From Gnetum montanum (lineage: Eukaryota > Streptophyta > Gnetopsida > Gnetales > Gnetaceae): a DNA stretch of 28,093 nt. The position numbers and the translations under genes are program-made. Shown one piece after another: positions 10,015-19,340 of the stretch (position 1 is the first letter of the stretch; every line of letters starts with the position of its first letter). Where the stretch lies: the NCBI GenBank assembly GCA_015680685.1, contig MNCI01025392.1, forward strand, positions 160,540 to 188,632. Reading direction: 5' to 3'. The notes beneath the pieces were generated by a model that did not search any database, had not been told where the DNA came from, and was given only the letters and a program-made list of their open reading frames with translations.

Positions 10015-10937
10015 TGATGAGTGGTGAGGTACCCCTACACTCAACCATATGAATACGAGCATTCACGCACGATCCAGTTGAACTTCACAGATGAGCTAGT
10101 TGTGGTATCTAGATAGTTACTCATTGATCGCAATTCATTGTCTTCCCACTTGGACTAGTATTTGCTTTGTCATGTATGGTTTAGTCCAAAGTGAGGTGTA
10201 TGATGTGGTCCTAAACTAGTGCTGCTCCTAGAGGTAATGAAAAATAACTTTGATTAACCTAAGAGGGAAAGGGAGAAGAGAATCTAAGCTAGCCTAAGTG
10301 CAATGAGCATCTGTCCTTAATCATCCATACACATCTTGGACATCATGTACTACCATTGGGATTACCAAGCGCATGTCCTAGGTATGCTACTGGGATACTA
10401 AGTAGTCACACTTAAATGCTCGTGATTAATTCATATTCATTCCACATTTACTGATAGGGCTAGAAGATGAGGGTAGAGAAATATTAATTATGAAAGAAAT
10501 AAATAACAATTAAAATTAAGTGAATGCTACAATGATGAACTAATCTTGATCTTTATCTCTGGTCATGTGCATGTCCAAATATGTCACACTCGAATAAAGG
10601 TTCCATACAATTACAATCATCACACTGCGGGCATGCACTAGGGAAAGGGTTGAGAGGAAAAATTACAATCATGAACTTCCTATTACTTTCCCGTGCACAA
10701 TGATGAACTTCCTATTGCTTTCCCGTGCACCCCATTGTGTATTTATAGGCTTACATGGGAACCACGATATCGCATATCCGATATCGCTTGTCAGGCTATG
10801 ATATCGCGTACTCGATATCGAGGGTCTGATATCAGGACTCATCAGACCTGATATCTTGTACCTGATATCATGGGTCCAATAACAAGGGTCTGATAACAAG
10901 GATTCGATATCAGCACCTAGCAAACCATGATTCATCA
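10015..10937 (-). repeat. 5' LTR of element A
   Basis: This is the partner of 1627-2547, with the same TGATGA/TCATCA ends. The TATA box is at 10740-10747 on the minus strand, and the GATATC-type U3 repeats are at 10748-10937. A 32-bp unit is duplicated in tandem at 10671-10734, just inside the TATA box; the left LTR has one copy. The LTR would direct transcription leftwards into gag. Confidence 0.88.
10671..10734 (-). repeat. 32-bp tandem duplication in the 5' LTR of A
   Basis: ATGAACTTCCTATTACTTTC (10671) recurs as ATGAACTTCCTATTGCTTTC (10703), each followed by CCGTGCAC. The 3' LTR carries only a single related unit near 2301-2330, so the duplication arose after or during insertion of this copy. 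Confidence 0.7.
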
Positions 10938-10942
10938 TCCTA
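10938..10942. repeat. target-site duplication of element A, right copy
   Basis: TCCTA follows the terminal CA of the right LTR and pairs with CCCTA at 1622-1626, with one transition between them. Confidence 0.6.
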
Positions 10943-11995
10943 GATTTAAATCATCAAATAGATTTGGATTGATCTAAAATTTTATAAGTTTATAGATTGT
11001 AATCAATCTTTCTAACAAGTTTAATATTACCTCAAAACTCATTTAAATTGTGATGATATCATAGTTTCAAAATCACAAAAAATTCTAGTTTTTGATAGTT
11101 GGGTCACTTGCATCATTCAATAGACTAGGCTGTCAAAAATCTATAAAATAAAAAAATTTAAAACTTCTTACCTCAAAAAAATCCTTAAAAACATATTTAA
11201 ACTCATATTTAATTATAATTACAAATTGGTTCAAAATTCCAATTTAATGATGAAAAATGACAAGGGTATGGCTTGGGTAATGTAAGGGTCCAAAATGCTC
11301 CATAAAAAGAGTATTATACAATCACATGTGAATAATAAAGAATAAAATATGCCTATTCAAATACTTGTAAAGGCATGATAACTCACAAAAAGAAAATCTT
11401 CCAAGGGAAATATGTTTTTAATATTTAACCATAAAATATATAAAAGATCTATGACTGAGCATCAATAGTAGTAAAAGAGAAGGATATAATAGTTTTAATT
11501 AACAAAATACTTTGACAAGAAGAATGTATTCACTTATGTAAAACAACAACAATAATAATATAATCCTATTATTTATGCTATGAAATTAAAAATAACCTAT
11601 TGAGACACATCTATCGACCTTACATAATGAGGCACATGTATTAAATTAAATAATTTTAGATTATGAGAATCATGTGTCCTTTGGGATGTGCTTTTGTTAT
11701 GTCTAATTTATGATGTACCATCATTTTTTTACTTCATCATTTAACCACTAATTAGCATGTCATTTCTTATTTGTGAATTGAATGATAATTGTATAGGTGA
11801 AATTGTGTTAGGTTTCATGGCTAAAAGCCATGAGGTCCCAAAAATTAATAAATCAACAAAATGATAAAAGTCTAGTGAACATAAACTATTAAATTGTAAT
11901 AAATGAAAAATATTCAATTATAGTTAAACTATTTATATGGTGATCTATTCATAAGTATTATTCTTAAAATACATATCTATTTTATTCAACTACAT
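10943..11995. other. AT-rich non-coding flank
   Basis: This continues the DNA interrupted by element A. It is strongly AT-rich with short A and T runs and many ATTTAAA- or AATAAT-like words. I see no open frame of note, no LTR similarity and no RNA gene. Confidence 0.5.
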
Positions 11996-12714
11996 TGATG
12001 AGTCACGGTCTGCTAGGCCTCGATATCTGGTACGCAAGATCGCAGGGTTGGAAATGATGTCGAATATTTGAACTCACTATTCTTGTGTTATCCTATAAAT
12101 ACAACATTGAGGCACATGGTAGAAGAAGTTCAGGGAGGGGAGTCTTTAGTTAGTTTTTAATTTTCAATTCTTATAGTTAGTTTTAGTGTTCTTTCCAAGT
12201 GCATGCCCACAATGTGATGCTTGTAATTGTATGGAACCTTTGTTCAAGTGTGACATACTTAGGCACCCACACAATCAGCAATAAAGATCGATATTACTCC
12301 ATCGTTGCAACATTCACTTAGCTTTTAATTGTTTTAATTGTTGATTATTTATTGTTGTTTTCTTAGCTAATATTTCTTTTATCATCATTTACTATTCCTA
12401 TTGTTAACGCGGAATGAGTACGCCTTAATCACAAACATTTTAAGTGTAACTACGTGGGAACCCAGTAGCGTATCATGTAGTGATTCGAGTGATGTATGCT
12501 TGGTAATCCCAGAAGTAGTACACGAAGTCCAAGATGTGTATGGATGGTTAAGGATGGATACCATTGCCATAGGCTAATTTAGGTTTTACTATTATTATTA
12601 ATTTAATCAATTTATCTTCTTTGTTATCAAGAGTAACATAGAGTTAGGACAACATCATATGCCTTACTTTGGACTAAACCATATGTGACAAAGCTACTAC
12701 TAGTCCAAGTGGGA
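11996..12714 (+). repeat. LTR D, truncated by an assembly gap
   Basis: It starts TGATGAGTCACGG and contains GATATC-type words in U3 and a TATA box (TCCTATAAATACAA, 12094-12101). It then follows the A-type LTR in the opposite orientation. Shared words include the stretch around AAGTGTGACATACTTAGGCACCC, ACGAAGTCCAAGATGTGTAT and GGACTAAACCATATGTGACAAAGC. It breaks off at GTCCAAGTGGGA, where about 130 bp of LTR end should follow. It is an A-subfamily LTR; whether it was solo or part of an element cannot be told. Confidence 0.7.
12094..12101 (+). promoter_or_regulatory. LTR D TATA box
   Basis: TATAAATA follows the U3 repeats at the same relative place as in the other LTRs of the family. The following leader AACATTGAGGCACATGG starts the presumed transcript. 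Confidence 0.5.
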
Positions 12715-12730
12715 NNNNNNNNNNNNNNNN
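12715..12730. other. assembly gap (16 N)
   Basis: Sixteen undetermined bases lie between the U5 side of plus-strand LTR D and the U5 side of minus-strand LTR F. The flanks lack about 130 bp and about 36 bp of their LTRs, so the true missing length is probably larger than 16. Confidence 0.95.
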
Positions 12731-13046
12731 ACCATAAAAATCTACAAGTATATGTAGTAGATCATGTTGTAATCTATGGATAGGCTAGGTTGAACTTTAA
12801 GGTAGTTATGGTTGATCACAAGCCATTATCTCTCTAATCACAATAAGAGTGAGCTTAGATCATATGATTAAATATAATTGAGATATATGATGATGATAAT
12901 GTTTTGGCTTATTTTACTAAATATAGAAAATATTTAAAAATGAAAAGTTACTAAAAATAGCAATTAATAAAATTAGAAAACAATCCTAAACTAGCATGGA
13001 ATGATGAGTTCCCACTTCATCAACCTTCCAGCACATTCTTGGATTT

Positions 13047-13051
13047 ACGAC
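13047..13051. repeat. target-site duplication of solo LTR E, left copy
   Basis: ACGAC precedes LTR E and ATGAC follows it (13956-13960). The single difference is a C-to-T change at a CpG. Confidence 0.6.
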
Positions 13052-13955
13052 TAATGAGTGGTGAATACGCCTATGCTCAACCATACGAATCACTAAGCGT
13101 TCACACATGATCCGGTCGAATTCCATGGACCCTTTGTCTTCCAATACACTAGCCTTTAGGAAGTGAACTTGCCTTAATAGTCATTCATTGTTTTCCTGAT
13201 TACACTTGTGATATGCTAAGGTATGGTTAAGTGTAACCGAGGCATATGATTTTTATTATTTTTATGTTTTATGTTTTGGGTGCTTAAAATAAAGGATGAA
13301 AGGGATGAAGTAATTTAATTACTAATTTATTCTAACTAGCCAAGGTCTAACTAATCCTAACATAAGCATCCAGTTCCACTTTCCATACACATCATAAACA
13401 TGTATAATACTACTGGGTTACCAAACATTAAGCGTTACAGGGATTACCAAGTGTCATGCGCATGCTCGAAGTGGTTGTACTTATGTGCTTAATTTATTGT
13501 TATTTAATCTAGCTTAATTTAGCTTACTTTGGCTTAATTACTTAAAGCATTAAAGGAAATTACATAAAATATTGAATTCATGAAGAAAATGTTTAATCTA
13601 GTCAAAGTGTTGCAAGGTTTATCAGAAAGATCATCTTTATTGCCACACACATTATCATGCTTAGGTACAACAATGTTTGAATAAAGATCCATATACTCAA
13701 TTACTCCTGCTATAGGCACTCGGGAAAATATTCTAACTATGGAGAAGAAAAATTATAAGAGCTCTACTACACTATGACAAAGATTGCCATAAATATGGTG
13801 GGTGAGCACGTATTTATAGGAAAAAACAACAACTATGTTGACGGGGCCACATCAACGCATCAAAATCATGCGTCGACAAGGCCTAGTTGATAAGGCCTAG
13901 TCGATGGGACCTACTCAACAAGGCTTAGTCAACACATCCAATTTACAATTCATTA
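13052..13955 (-). repeat. solo LTR E
   Basis: This is a full LTR of about 904 bp starting TAATGAGTGG (TG decayed to TA) and ending ATTCATTA. It matches LTR B over its length, for example AACCATACGAATCAC, ATTACACTTGTGATAT and CCTAACATAAGCATCCAGT. The TATA box is at 13811-13818 on the minus strand. Its U3 holds GTCGACAAGGCCTA-type repeats. It has no internal region, and a near-perfect 5-bp target duplication surrounds it, so it is a solo LTR left by LTR-LTR recombination. Confidence 0.75.
13850..13940 (-). repeat. AAGGCCTAGT-type U3 repeats in LTR E
   Basis: Four or five imperfect units of about 15 bp follow each other: GTCGACAAGGCCTA, GTTGATAAGGCCTA, GTCGATGGGACCTA, CTCAACAAGGCTTA. LTR B has related units (GTTGACAAGGCC, CATCAATGGGGGCC) at 20225-20275. 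Subfamilies A and D have GATATC-type units instead. Confidence 0.6.
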
Positions 13956-13960
13956 ATGAC
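13956..13960. repeat. target-site duplication of solo LTR E, right copy
   Basis: ATGAC directly follows the LTR end and pairs with ACGAC at 13047-13051. Confidence 0.6.
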
Positions 13961-14443
13961 TTAATTGCTAGCTGAAAAAAGGTAGCTAAATTCTAGGTGA
14001 GTAAGGTAGTGAATCATTAGGATTATTAAGCTAATTATAGTCAATGCTCAAGGTTTCTATGTGCTCTACCATATTAATATTGATGAAAAATATAAACAAC
14101 ATCATTGTATAAAATTACTAATTAATTGTAATAAAATAAAATTCTAGAAATATTAATATATCCTAAGTTAAAGTGTTATAATATATTTGATGCAATCTCA
14201 ATCTTTATTGCTAAAGCATGATTACATCTAGCTATAAGCATTTAAATAAAGATACTAGATAATTGACTCAAGCATATGTTGTAGGCACTTATTGAAAAAA
14301 AATTGACAAAGATTTGCTATTATGGGTATTAAGATGTGAGAAATGCACCTTAAACCACACATATCTACAACTGAAAATATTGGATGTGCTAGTGTGTATG
14401 CACCAACACAACATCATGAAATTTTATTTTTAAATATTTATCA

Positions 14444-15038
14444 TACCTCTATAACTGACTCAAAACTCATCCTTGAGTTATACAAAACTACTGGGGTGAT
14501 GCTATCTAACTGACTATTATAAAATTACAAGTGCTAAATGACTAAAAAACTTAAGTGGTAACCTTATTATAAAAATAAGGATGAATCATTATAAAGATAA
14601 CACAAATTTATAAAATTAACATATCGAAATTACACTCTAGGTGACATTTGCTTATTTCTCTTTTACTTCATTATCTAGTTTATTGATTGGAATTTTTATT
14701 CATTAATTTGTGGATCCCTTGCATTTAAGTCATGATTTACTAACTTTATAGGCATCAAGACATCCGACAAATATGATAGAGTTTGAAAATGTTTGTTGGT
14801 CTTGATGAACTATGCTACAAACAAGCATCACATATGTCTCAAGTATATCAATTATTGTTTTCATGCTTGGTAGTAGTTTATTCTTTAGGCTATTTCCTTT
14901 GCTACATTCCATTGATATGTGAAGTGGCTCTTGTAGGCTTCTTTCAGCCATCTCTACTTATAGCTTACCCTTTGTTTGATCATGAACTTAACATTCATGT
15001 TTATGCTAATTACTTCTTTAGCTTACTTCTATGCTTAC
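14444..15038. other. 3' internal remnant of the F element, then unassigned DNA
   Basis: About 14444-14560 resembles the internal DNA next to the 3' LTR of elements A and B. Shared words are ACTCATCCTTGAGTT, ACAAAACTACTGGGG and TAACTGACT, compared with B at 20319-20380. From about 14600 to 15038 nothing is recognised. Open frames of 70-90 codons exist on both strands (14783-15052 plus, 14951-14730 minus), but they overlap in antisense and neither resembles a protein I know. Confidence 0.45.
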
Positions 15039-15264
15039 TGATGAAATGTTAATAAGGCAACTGCATCAACACATGCCTATTAATGCAACTTCGTCAACAT
15101 ATCCCTATTGAGGCATCTTAAGATACGTTGATGCATGTGTGTTAACATTGATGTAATCATTGCCCATATAAATGTGCATACTTGTCACATTTATGACATC
15201 ATTTGGTCATCTCCTTAGCCAAACTCTTGCAGTTGTTTTCCATAAAAGTTAAAAAACTTTTCAT
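15039..15264 (+). repeat. LTR fragment G
   Basis: It starts TGATGAAATGTTAATAAGGC and has U3 repeats of the type GCATCAACACATGCC and CGTCAACATATCCC. GATACGTTGATGCATG and a TATA-like CCCATATAAATGTGC (15167-15173) follow, then CATTTATGACATC. The order matches plus-oriented LTR E up to about CTCTTGCAGTTG, after which similarity stops. It is a truncated LTR of the same family. Confidence 0.5.
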
Positions 15265-15757
15265 CAACCTAACAATAGAGTCCTCAACTACATACTATGC
15301 AATCATAAGCAATGTCTTATATAGTACTTTCAAATCCTATCTTAAGTTTCAAGCTCTTAGAAAACTCCTTTAAAAATAAATTTAAATTTTAATATATTTT
15401 CCAGCTCACCTAATAACTAGGACAAGAAACCTTCAAGATTTTCAATCATCTTTATCATTTATAAGTTCTAGGAAAACTAAGAAGTCATTTAACTTTTCAT
15501 TTTTTATTAAACACCTTAACCACATACTATGCAATCATAATTAATGCATTATATAGTGCTTTCAAATCCTATCTTAAGTTTCAAGCTCTTAGAAAAAATC
15601 CTTTGAAAATAAATTTTAATTTTAATATATTTTCCCCCCACCTAAGAACTATGACAAGAAACCTTCAAGATTTTTAGTCATCTTTATCATTTATAAATTC
15701 TAGAAAAACTAAGAATTCATTTAAGTTTTCATTTTTTATCAAACTCCAAGGATATAT
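15252..15757. repeat. tandem duplication, unit about 232 bp
   Basis: CATACTATGCAATCATAA begins at 15291 and again at 15523. The words TTTCAAATCCTATCTTAAGT, CAAGCTCTTAGAAAA, GACAAGAAACCTTCAAGA and ATCTTTATCATTTATAA recur with the same offset. The junction motif AACTTTTCAT occurs at about 15255, 15491 and, as AAGTTTTCAT, 15724, so there are just over two units. The copies are about 90% alike by eye. The unit has no reading frame and no match elsewhere in the window. Confidence 0.85.
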
Positions 15758-15820
15758 ATCTTATCACCATTTTTTAAAGGGTAAGACAATAATTAAGAAT
15801 ATGCATAGAATGATGCCCCA

Positions 15821-16626
15821 TGATGAATCATTTTTCGTTAGGCCTTGATATCAGATCTCATAATGCATTATCAGATATTCAATATCGTAGGATGCATGTC
15901 ATCATATAATACAACTCTTAAGCACACAATTCATGCATTCCATTCCCTAGTTGTAGTGAAGCTCTTATAGTGTTTTCTTCCAAGAGTTAGAATATTTTTT
16001 GAGTGCCCGTAGTAGGAGTCAAAGAACTGTATAGATCTTTATTCGAGCACTGACATACTTGAGCATGACAATTTGAATGGCAATTCTAATCAACCCTTGC
16101 AGCACTTAGAATAGATTAATGCTTTCTTTATGCATTTAATATTCATGCAATCTACTATAATGAATTTTAACTAAGTAATTAATAGTAGCTAAATAGAAAA
16201 CATAGGCATGACCACTTTAAGCATATGTTTAACACATGGTAATCCCAATAGCACTTAACGCTTGGTAACCTAGTGGTGCTATAATGTGTTTAGGATGTGT
16301 ATGGAAAGTGGAAATGTATGCCTATGTTAAGATTAGTTAAGTGTTAGTAGTTATTAGATTAATTACACATTAAATTTACTTTGTTTCCAACACTTAGGCA
16401 ATTAAACCATAAAAGAAAAAATGATAAAAATTAGATGCCTCAGTTACACTTAATCATACACTTGCACTTCATGAGTGGAATTGAGATGACAATGATTGCA
16501 ATGGTTAGATTCACCTCCTAGAAATCGATGTACTTAGAGAGCTAAAGTCTATGGAATTTGACTGAATTGTTGAGTGAATGTTAGTGATTCATATGGTTGG
16601 GCGTAGGGTATACTTGCCACTCATAA
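15821..16626 (+). repeat. 5' LTR of element C (mosaic type)
   Basis: It starts TGATGAATCATTTTTCG and ends GCCACTCATAA. Its U3 is of the GATATC type (CCTTGATATCAGATC, TTCAATATCGTAGG) like LTRs A and D. Its body (GGTGCTATAATGTGTTTAGG, GTATGGAAAGTGG, CCTATGTTAAGATTAG) matches LTRs B and E instead. The likely TATA box is CATATAATAC at about 15905-15911. At about 806 bp it is shorter than its relatives. Confidence 0.7.
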
Positions 16627-16627
16627 T

Positions 16628-16645
16628 TAGTGCCATTGTTAGGAA
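16628..16645 (+). promoter_or_regulatory. primer-binding site of element C (tRNA-Asp type)
   Basis: TAGTGCCATTGTTAGGAA lies one base inside the LTR. Compared with the tRNA-Asp complement TGGCGCCGTTGCCGGGGA all seven differences are transitions (C to T or G to A). Its place and offset are the same as in element A. Confidence 0.7.
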
Positions 16646-16782
16646 CTTTAGTTAGCTATGTGTGCTATCTAGGATTTAGTGAAAATTATTTAAAATCATT
16701 AGAATGAACCTTAAAGTCACAATCTTTCAAAATAATAATCATAATTATAAAAGCACATTGATATTTTTCATTTCAATCTAAA

Positions 16783-19340
16783 ATGTCTTCTTCTCAAAGG
16801 CATGATTCTCCACCAAGGTTTGAACATACATCCAATCAACAAAGGAATGAACGATCAAATTTGCTAGTTCCCCAGCAATGGAGAGTGGTATATACTCATC
16901 CCAATGAGTATGTGCCAAACTTCACCTTCAACCTACATCAGGATGTACAATTGGGATGGAGGGCAATGGAGGGCAACATTATGTTACCACCTGATCAATT
17001 AGTTTATGCGATGTTGCACCAAACTCTTATAAGGTTGGACATCTAGGGGCTCAATGCTAAATATGTTATGCAAGACCATAACTATCAAGATTACCATCCC
17101 ACGGAGGCACAACGTAAAGGAGATTGGCAACAAGAGAGGCGTTATGAAGCTTCAAAGGGGAAACAATTTAATAACCCCTTATTCCTACTAGGCCAAAAAG
17201 ATAGTAAGGATCCCTTCTTTGGGGGTTCTTAATTCACTAACTCTTCTTTCTTGGTTTTGATGAAGGAGGCTTGAACCAAAATTACCATCCACTAATAACA
17301 ATCCTAGTTTAGGTAAGAATGGGTTCCATGATCATGAGGGATCCAAAGGTGGAAGTCATGGCAGGGATGAGGACAAGCATCACAATGATGATTGTGGTTG
17401 TGACTACAAAAGAGGTGATGACAAGCATGGTTGTGGTGCTAGTTCTCCTTCCTCTTCACCTTCATCATCCTCTTCTTCCTCCTCTAGCTTCAACCAAAGC
17501 CATAGATGACATGACTATGATGGAGATGATCGATCAAAAAGAGATGATCACAGGGCTTACTAAACTAGTTTAGACTAGCGGTGTGGGTAATTAATGGAGG
17601 CCTACCATCATGAAAGAAGGGACAATAGAGGACATCATGAGCATCATGGCCATCATAGAGGCTATGACCATGATGATCCTTTGCTTGCAAATTGAAACAT
17701 GTTGAACATTGTAGAGGTAGTGAGAATTCCATCAAGGCATGTGAAAGATAGTAGAATCAAGTAGTTGGATATGAACAATATCCCCAAGTTCAAAGGGGGA
17801 TACAACTCAAATCCACAAAATTATCTTCAAGACTTTCATGATGCCTATGCCTTACAAAATGTGGAGAATGAATGGAAAAACTTAAAGCTATTCCCAAGAA
17901 TGCTCGTCAAAGAAGCTAAAAGTTGGTGCTGGTCCTTGGAGCTAGAATTAATCCACGGATAGAGGATGATGCTTGAGCTTTTCAATGACAAGTATCAAAC
18001 ATACTCCTAAGTGTCCAACTTGAGAAAGCAGATCCAAGGACGAAGCCATGGGTAGGTAATATTCTCTCTTGCATCGATGTCTTGGTAATGGTTATTCTCA
18101 AAGGGAGTAGCTCTGCCATATCATATATGGACTCCACATAGAAACATGAAGAACTCTTGGGGTCTATTCCCAAGGGAGACTTTCAGAATTAAGGGTTCAT
18201 TAGATTCAAAGGTGGATTGAGAAAGTTTCCAAAGAAGAAGGAGATTTGAGAAAAAGGAAAAGCACCAATGAGTATAATCAGGATCCTTTCATCCACAAAA
18301 AGGAGGTTCAGTTCTATGATAATGAGGAGGAGGCACCACTTAATGAGGTGATGTAGTGAAAGACTTTAAAAATCTATTTCTAAAATTTTGGCCAAGGTAG
18401 AAAAAATGTGGAACTCTTTAGATGAAAAGTTCCAAATTGCTGTTAAAATAGTAGAGGAATCCAAAGTGCAATGTAGTGATCGTGATTGCAAGAGAAAAAA
18501 GGAAGCTGAACATGCCTACCAAAGGGGTAAGGGTAAGGTTGTTGCAGTACATGAGGTTGTGGAGTTTGAAATAGATGATGGTGCTGGATGTGACATCTTT
18601 TACTATGAACATCCTAAGGAATGTTACCCTATCATGTTACACTTGTAGGAGTCTAGGGTATATGCTCTAGATCCTAGATTGGCTAAAAGGCAAGCACCCA
18701 GAAGGTTGCCTTATCCTCAAGGCAGCCCTAGGCAGTTTCACCAACAACAAGCCTACTATCCGAGTGAAGCTCCACCACAACCTTATGAGCAACACCAGTA
18801 GTGGAAACATGGGGGGTGTTATCACCAAGGTAGCAGTACCCTTACCAGTAGCCTAATTCATGTGGGTACTATGTTTAGCAACCCATTTCTCCATGTAGCT
18901 CTTCAAGTTACGCTTCATTCTAACATCACTAGTACCCTCTTGAATATTACAAAGCTTAATCTTCAAAAGGGAAATCACCATTTTCTCATTACCCTCCTCA
19001 TCCTTCTACCCATGTCCCTTCATCCTGAACTCAATTACCACCTACTCCATCAATGCAAGATGAAATTTTAGCCTAGTTGTAGTAATGTAATGACACCAAG
19101 GTTGTTAACATATAGCCAACTCCTCAGCCAAGTGGTTCAAAAAATAAATCCTACAAAAGACCATTCTTTCAAACCAATAGTCCTACAAAACCCTTACAGA
19201 CATACGTAGCTAATATTCCTACCTCTCACTCATCCTGTACATCTACATCCTTCGAGTTTCCTTCAAACCAAACACCTTCCAAAGTGCATAGCATGACACA
19301 TGTGGTAACTAATTGGATTAAGTCTAGCCACCTACCTAGG
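16783..19340 (+). pseudogene. gag: decayed gag of element C
   Basis: The ATG at 16783 opens MSSSQRHDSPPRFEHTSNQQ, about 140 bases after the PBS, with an 87-codon frame before the first stop. A charged, His/Asp/Gly-rich stretch with a serine run (about 17330-17510) follows. The capsid-like core lies at 17765-17962 (NNIPKFKGGY, LQDFHDAYALQNVENEWKNL, KLFPRMLVKEAKSW), aligning to gag of element A. Near 17970 comes LELFNDKYQTY. A decayed CLGNGY...GLH block lies near 18080-18150, then a basic region and the Cys/His motif CDIFYYEHPKECYP (about 18589-18630). The last part is a Gln/Pro/Ser-rich linker (YPQGSPRQFHQQQAYYPSE) running to 19340. Several stops and at least two frame changes break it, and element B truncates it. 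Confidence 0.8.
19336..19340. repeat. predicted target site of element B
   Basis: CTAGG directly precedes the TG of LTR B. If B is a simple insertion into C, the same five bases should follow the 5' LTR of B beyond the window, and gag of C should resume there. Only this side can be seen. Confidence 0.4.

Larger units (their letters stand above)
1627..10937 (-). mobile_element. element A: non-autonomous Athila-type Ty3/gypsy LTR element
   Basis: Two direct copies of a roughly 920-bp LTR bound the element, and both run from TGATGAGTGG to TGATTCATCA on the plus strand. The PBS lies next to the right LTR and the PPT next to the left LTR, so the element reads on the minus strand, in agreement with its gag. 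Inside, in element order, are gag (9883 to about 8467), about 3.2 kb of unrelated DNA, a possible gag tail (about 5229-4544), a spacer, and a third-ORF remnant (3165-2729). No protease, reverse transcriptase, RNase H or integrase was found, so it would depend on a relative for movement. Over the first roughly 375 bp the two LTRs differ at about 30 positions by hand count, nearly all transitions, so the insertion is not recent. Confidence 0.85.
12731..14443 (-). repeat. old LTR F, split by solo LTR E
   Basis: The first part (12731-13051) follows the minus-oriented LTR from about base 36. It shares ACCATA, GGCTAGGTTGAAC and then CTAAACTAGCATGGAATGATGAG with the A-type LTR. LTR E interrupts it. 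After E, the recognisable match resumes most clearly at 14190-14330 (GCAATCTCAATCTTTATTGC, AAATAAAGAT, TGTAGGCACTTATTG). The end at 14443 (TTATCA) is followed by TACCTCTATAACTGACTC, which resembles the PPT side of elements A and B. It is more diverged than the other LTRs and therefore probably older. Confidence 0.55.
15821..19340 (+). mobile_element. element C: 5' part of an Athila-type element, cut by element B
   Basis: A plus-strand LTR (15821-16626), a PBS (16628-16645) and a decayed gag (16783-19340) lie in the order of a normal element. The gag-like sequence runs up to base 19340 and stops exactly at the TG of LTR B. Element B therefore inserted into C, and the rest of C (pol, third ORF, 3' LTR) should lie beyond the window. 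Confidence 0.75.

Noticed and set aside
13850-13940. Satellite or minisatellite array
   Set aside because: The short repeats are confined to U3 of the LTRs and recur at the same place in related LTRs, so they are LTR promoter repeats.
14730-15052. Antisense pair of 70-90 codon frames, one with hydrophobic stretches
   Set aside because: Mutually overlapping, no similarity I recognise, and the plus frame runs into LTR fragment G.
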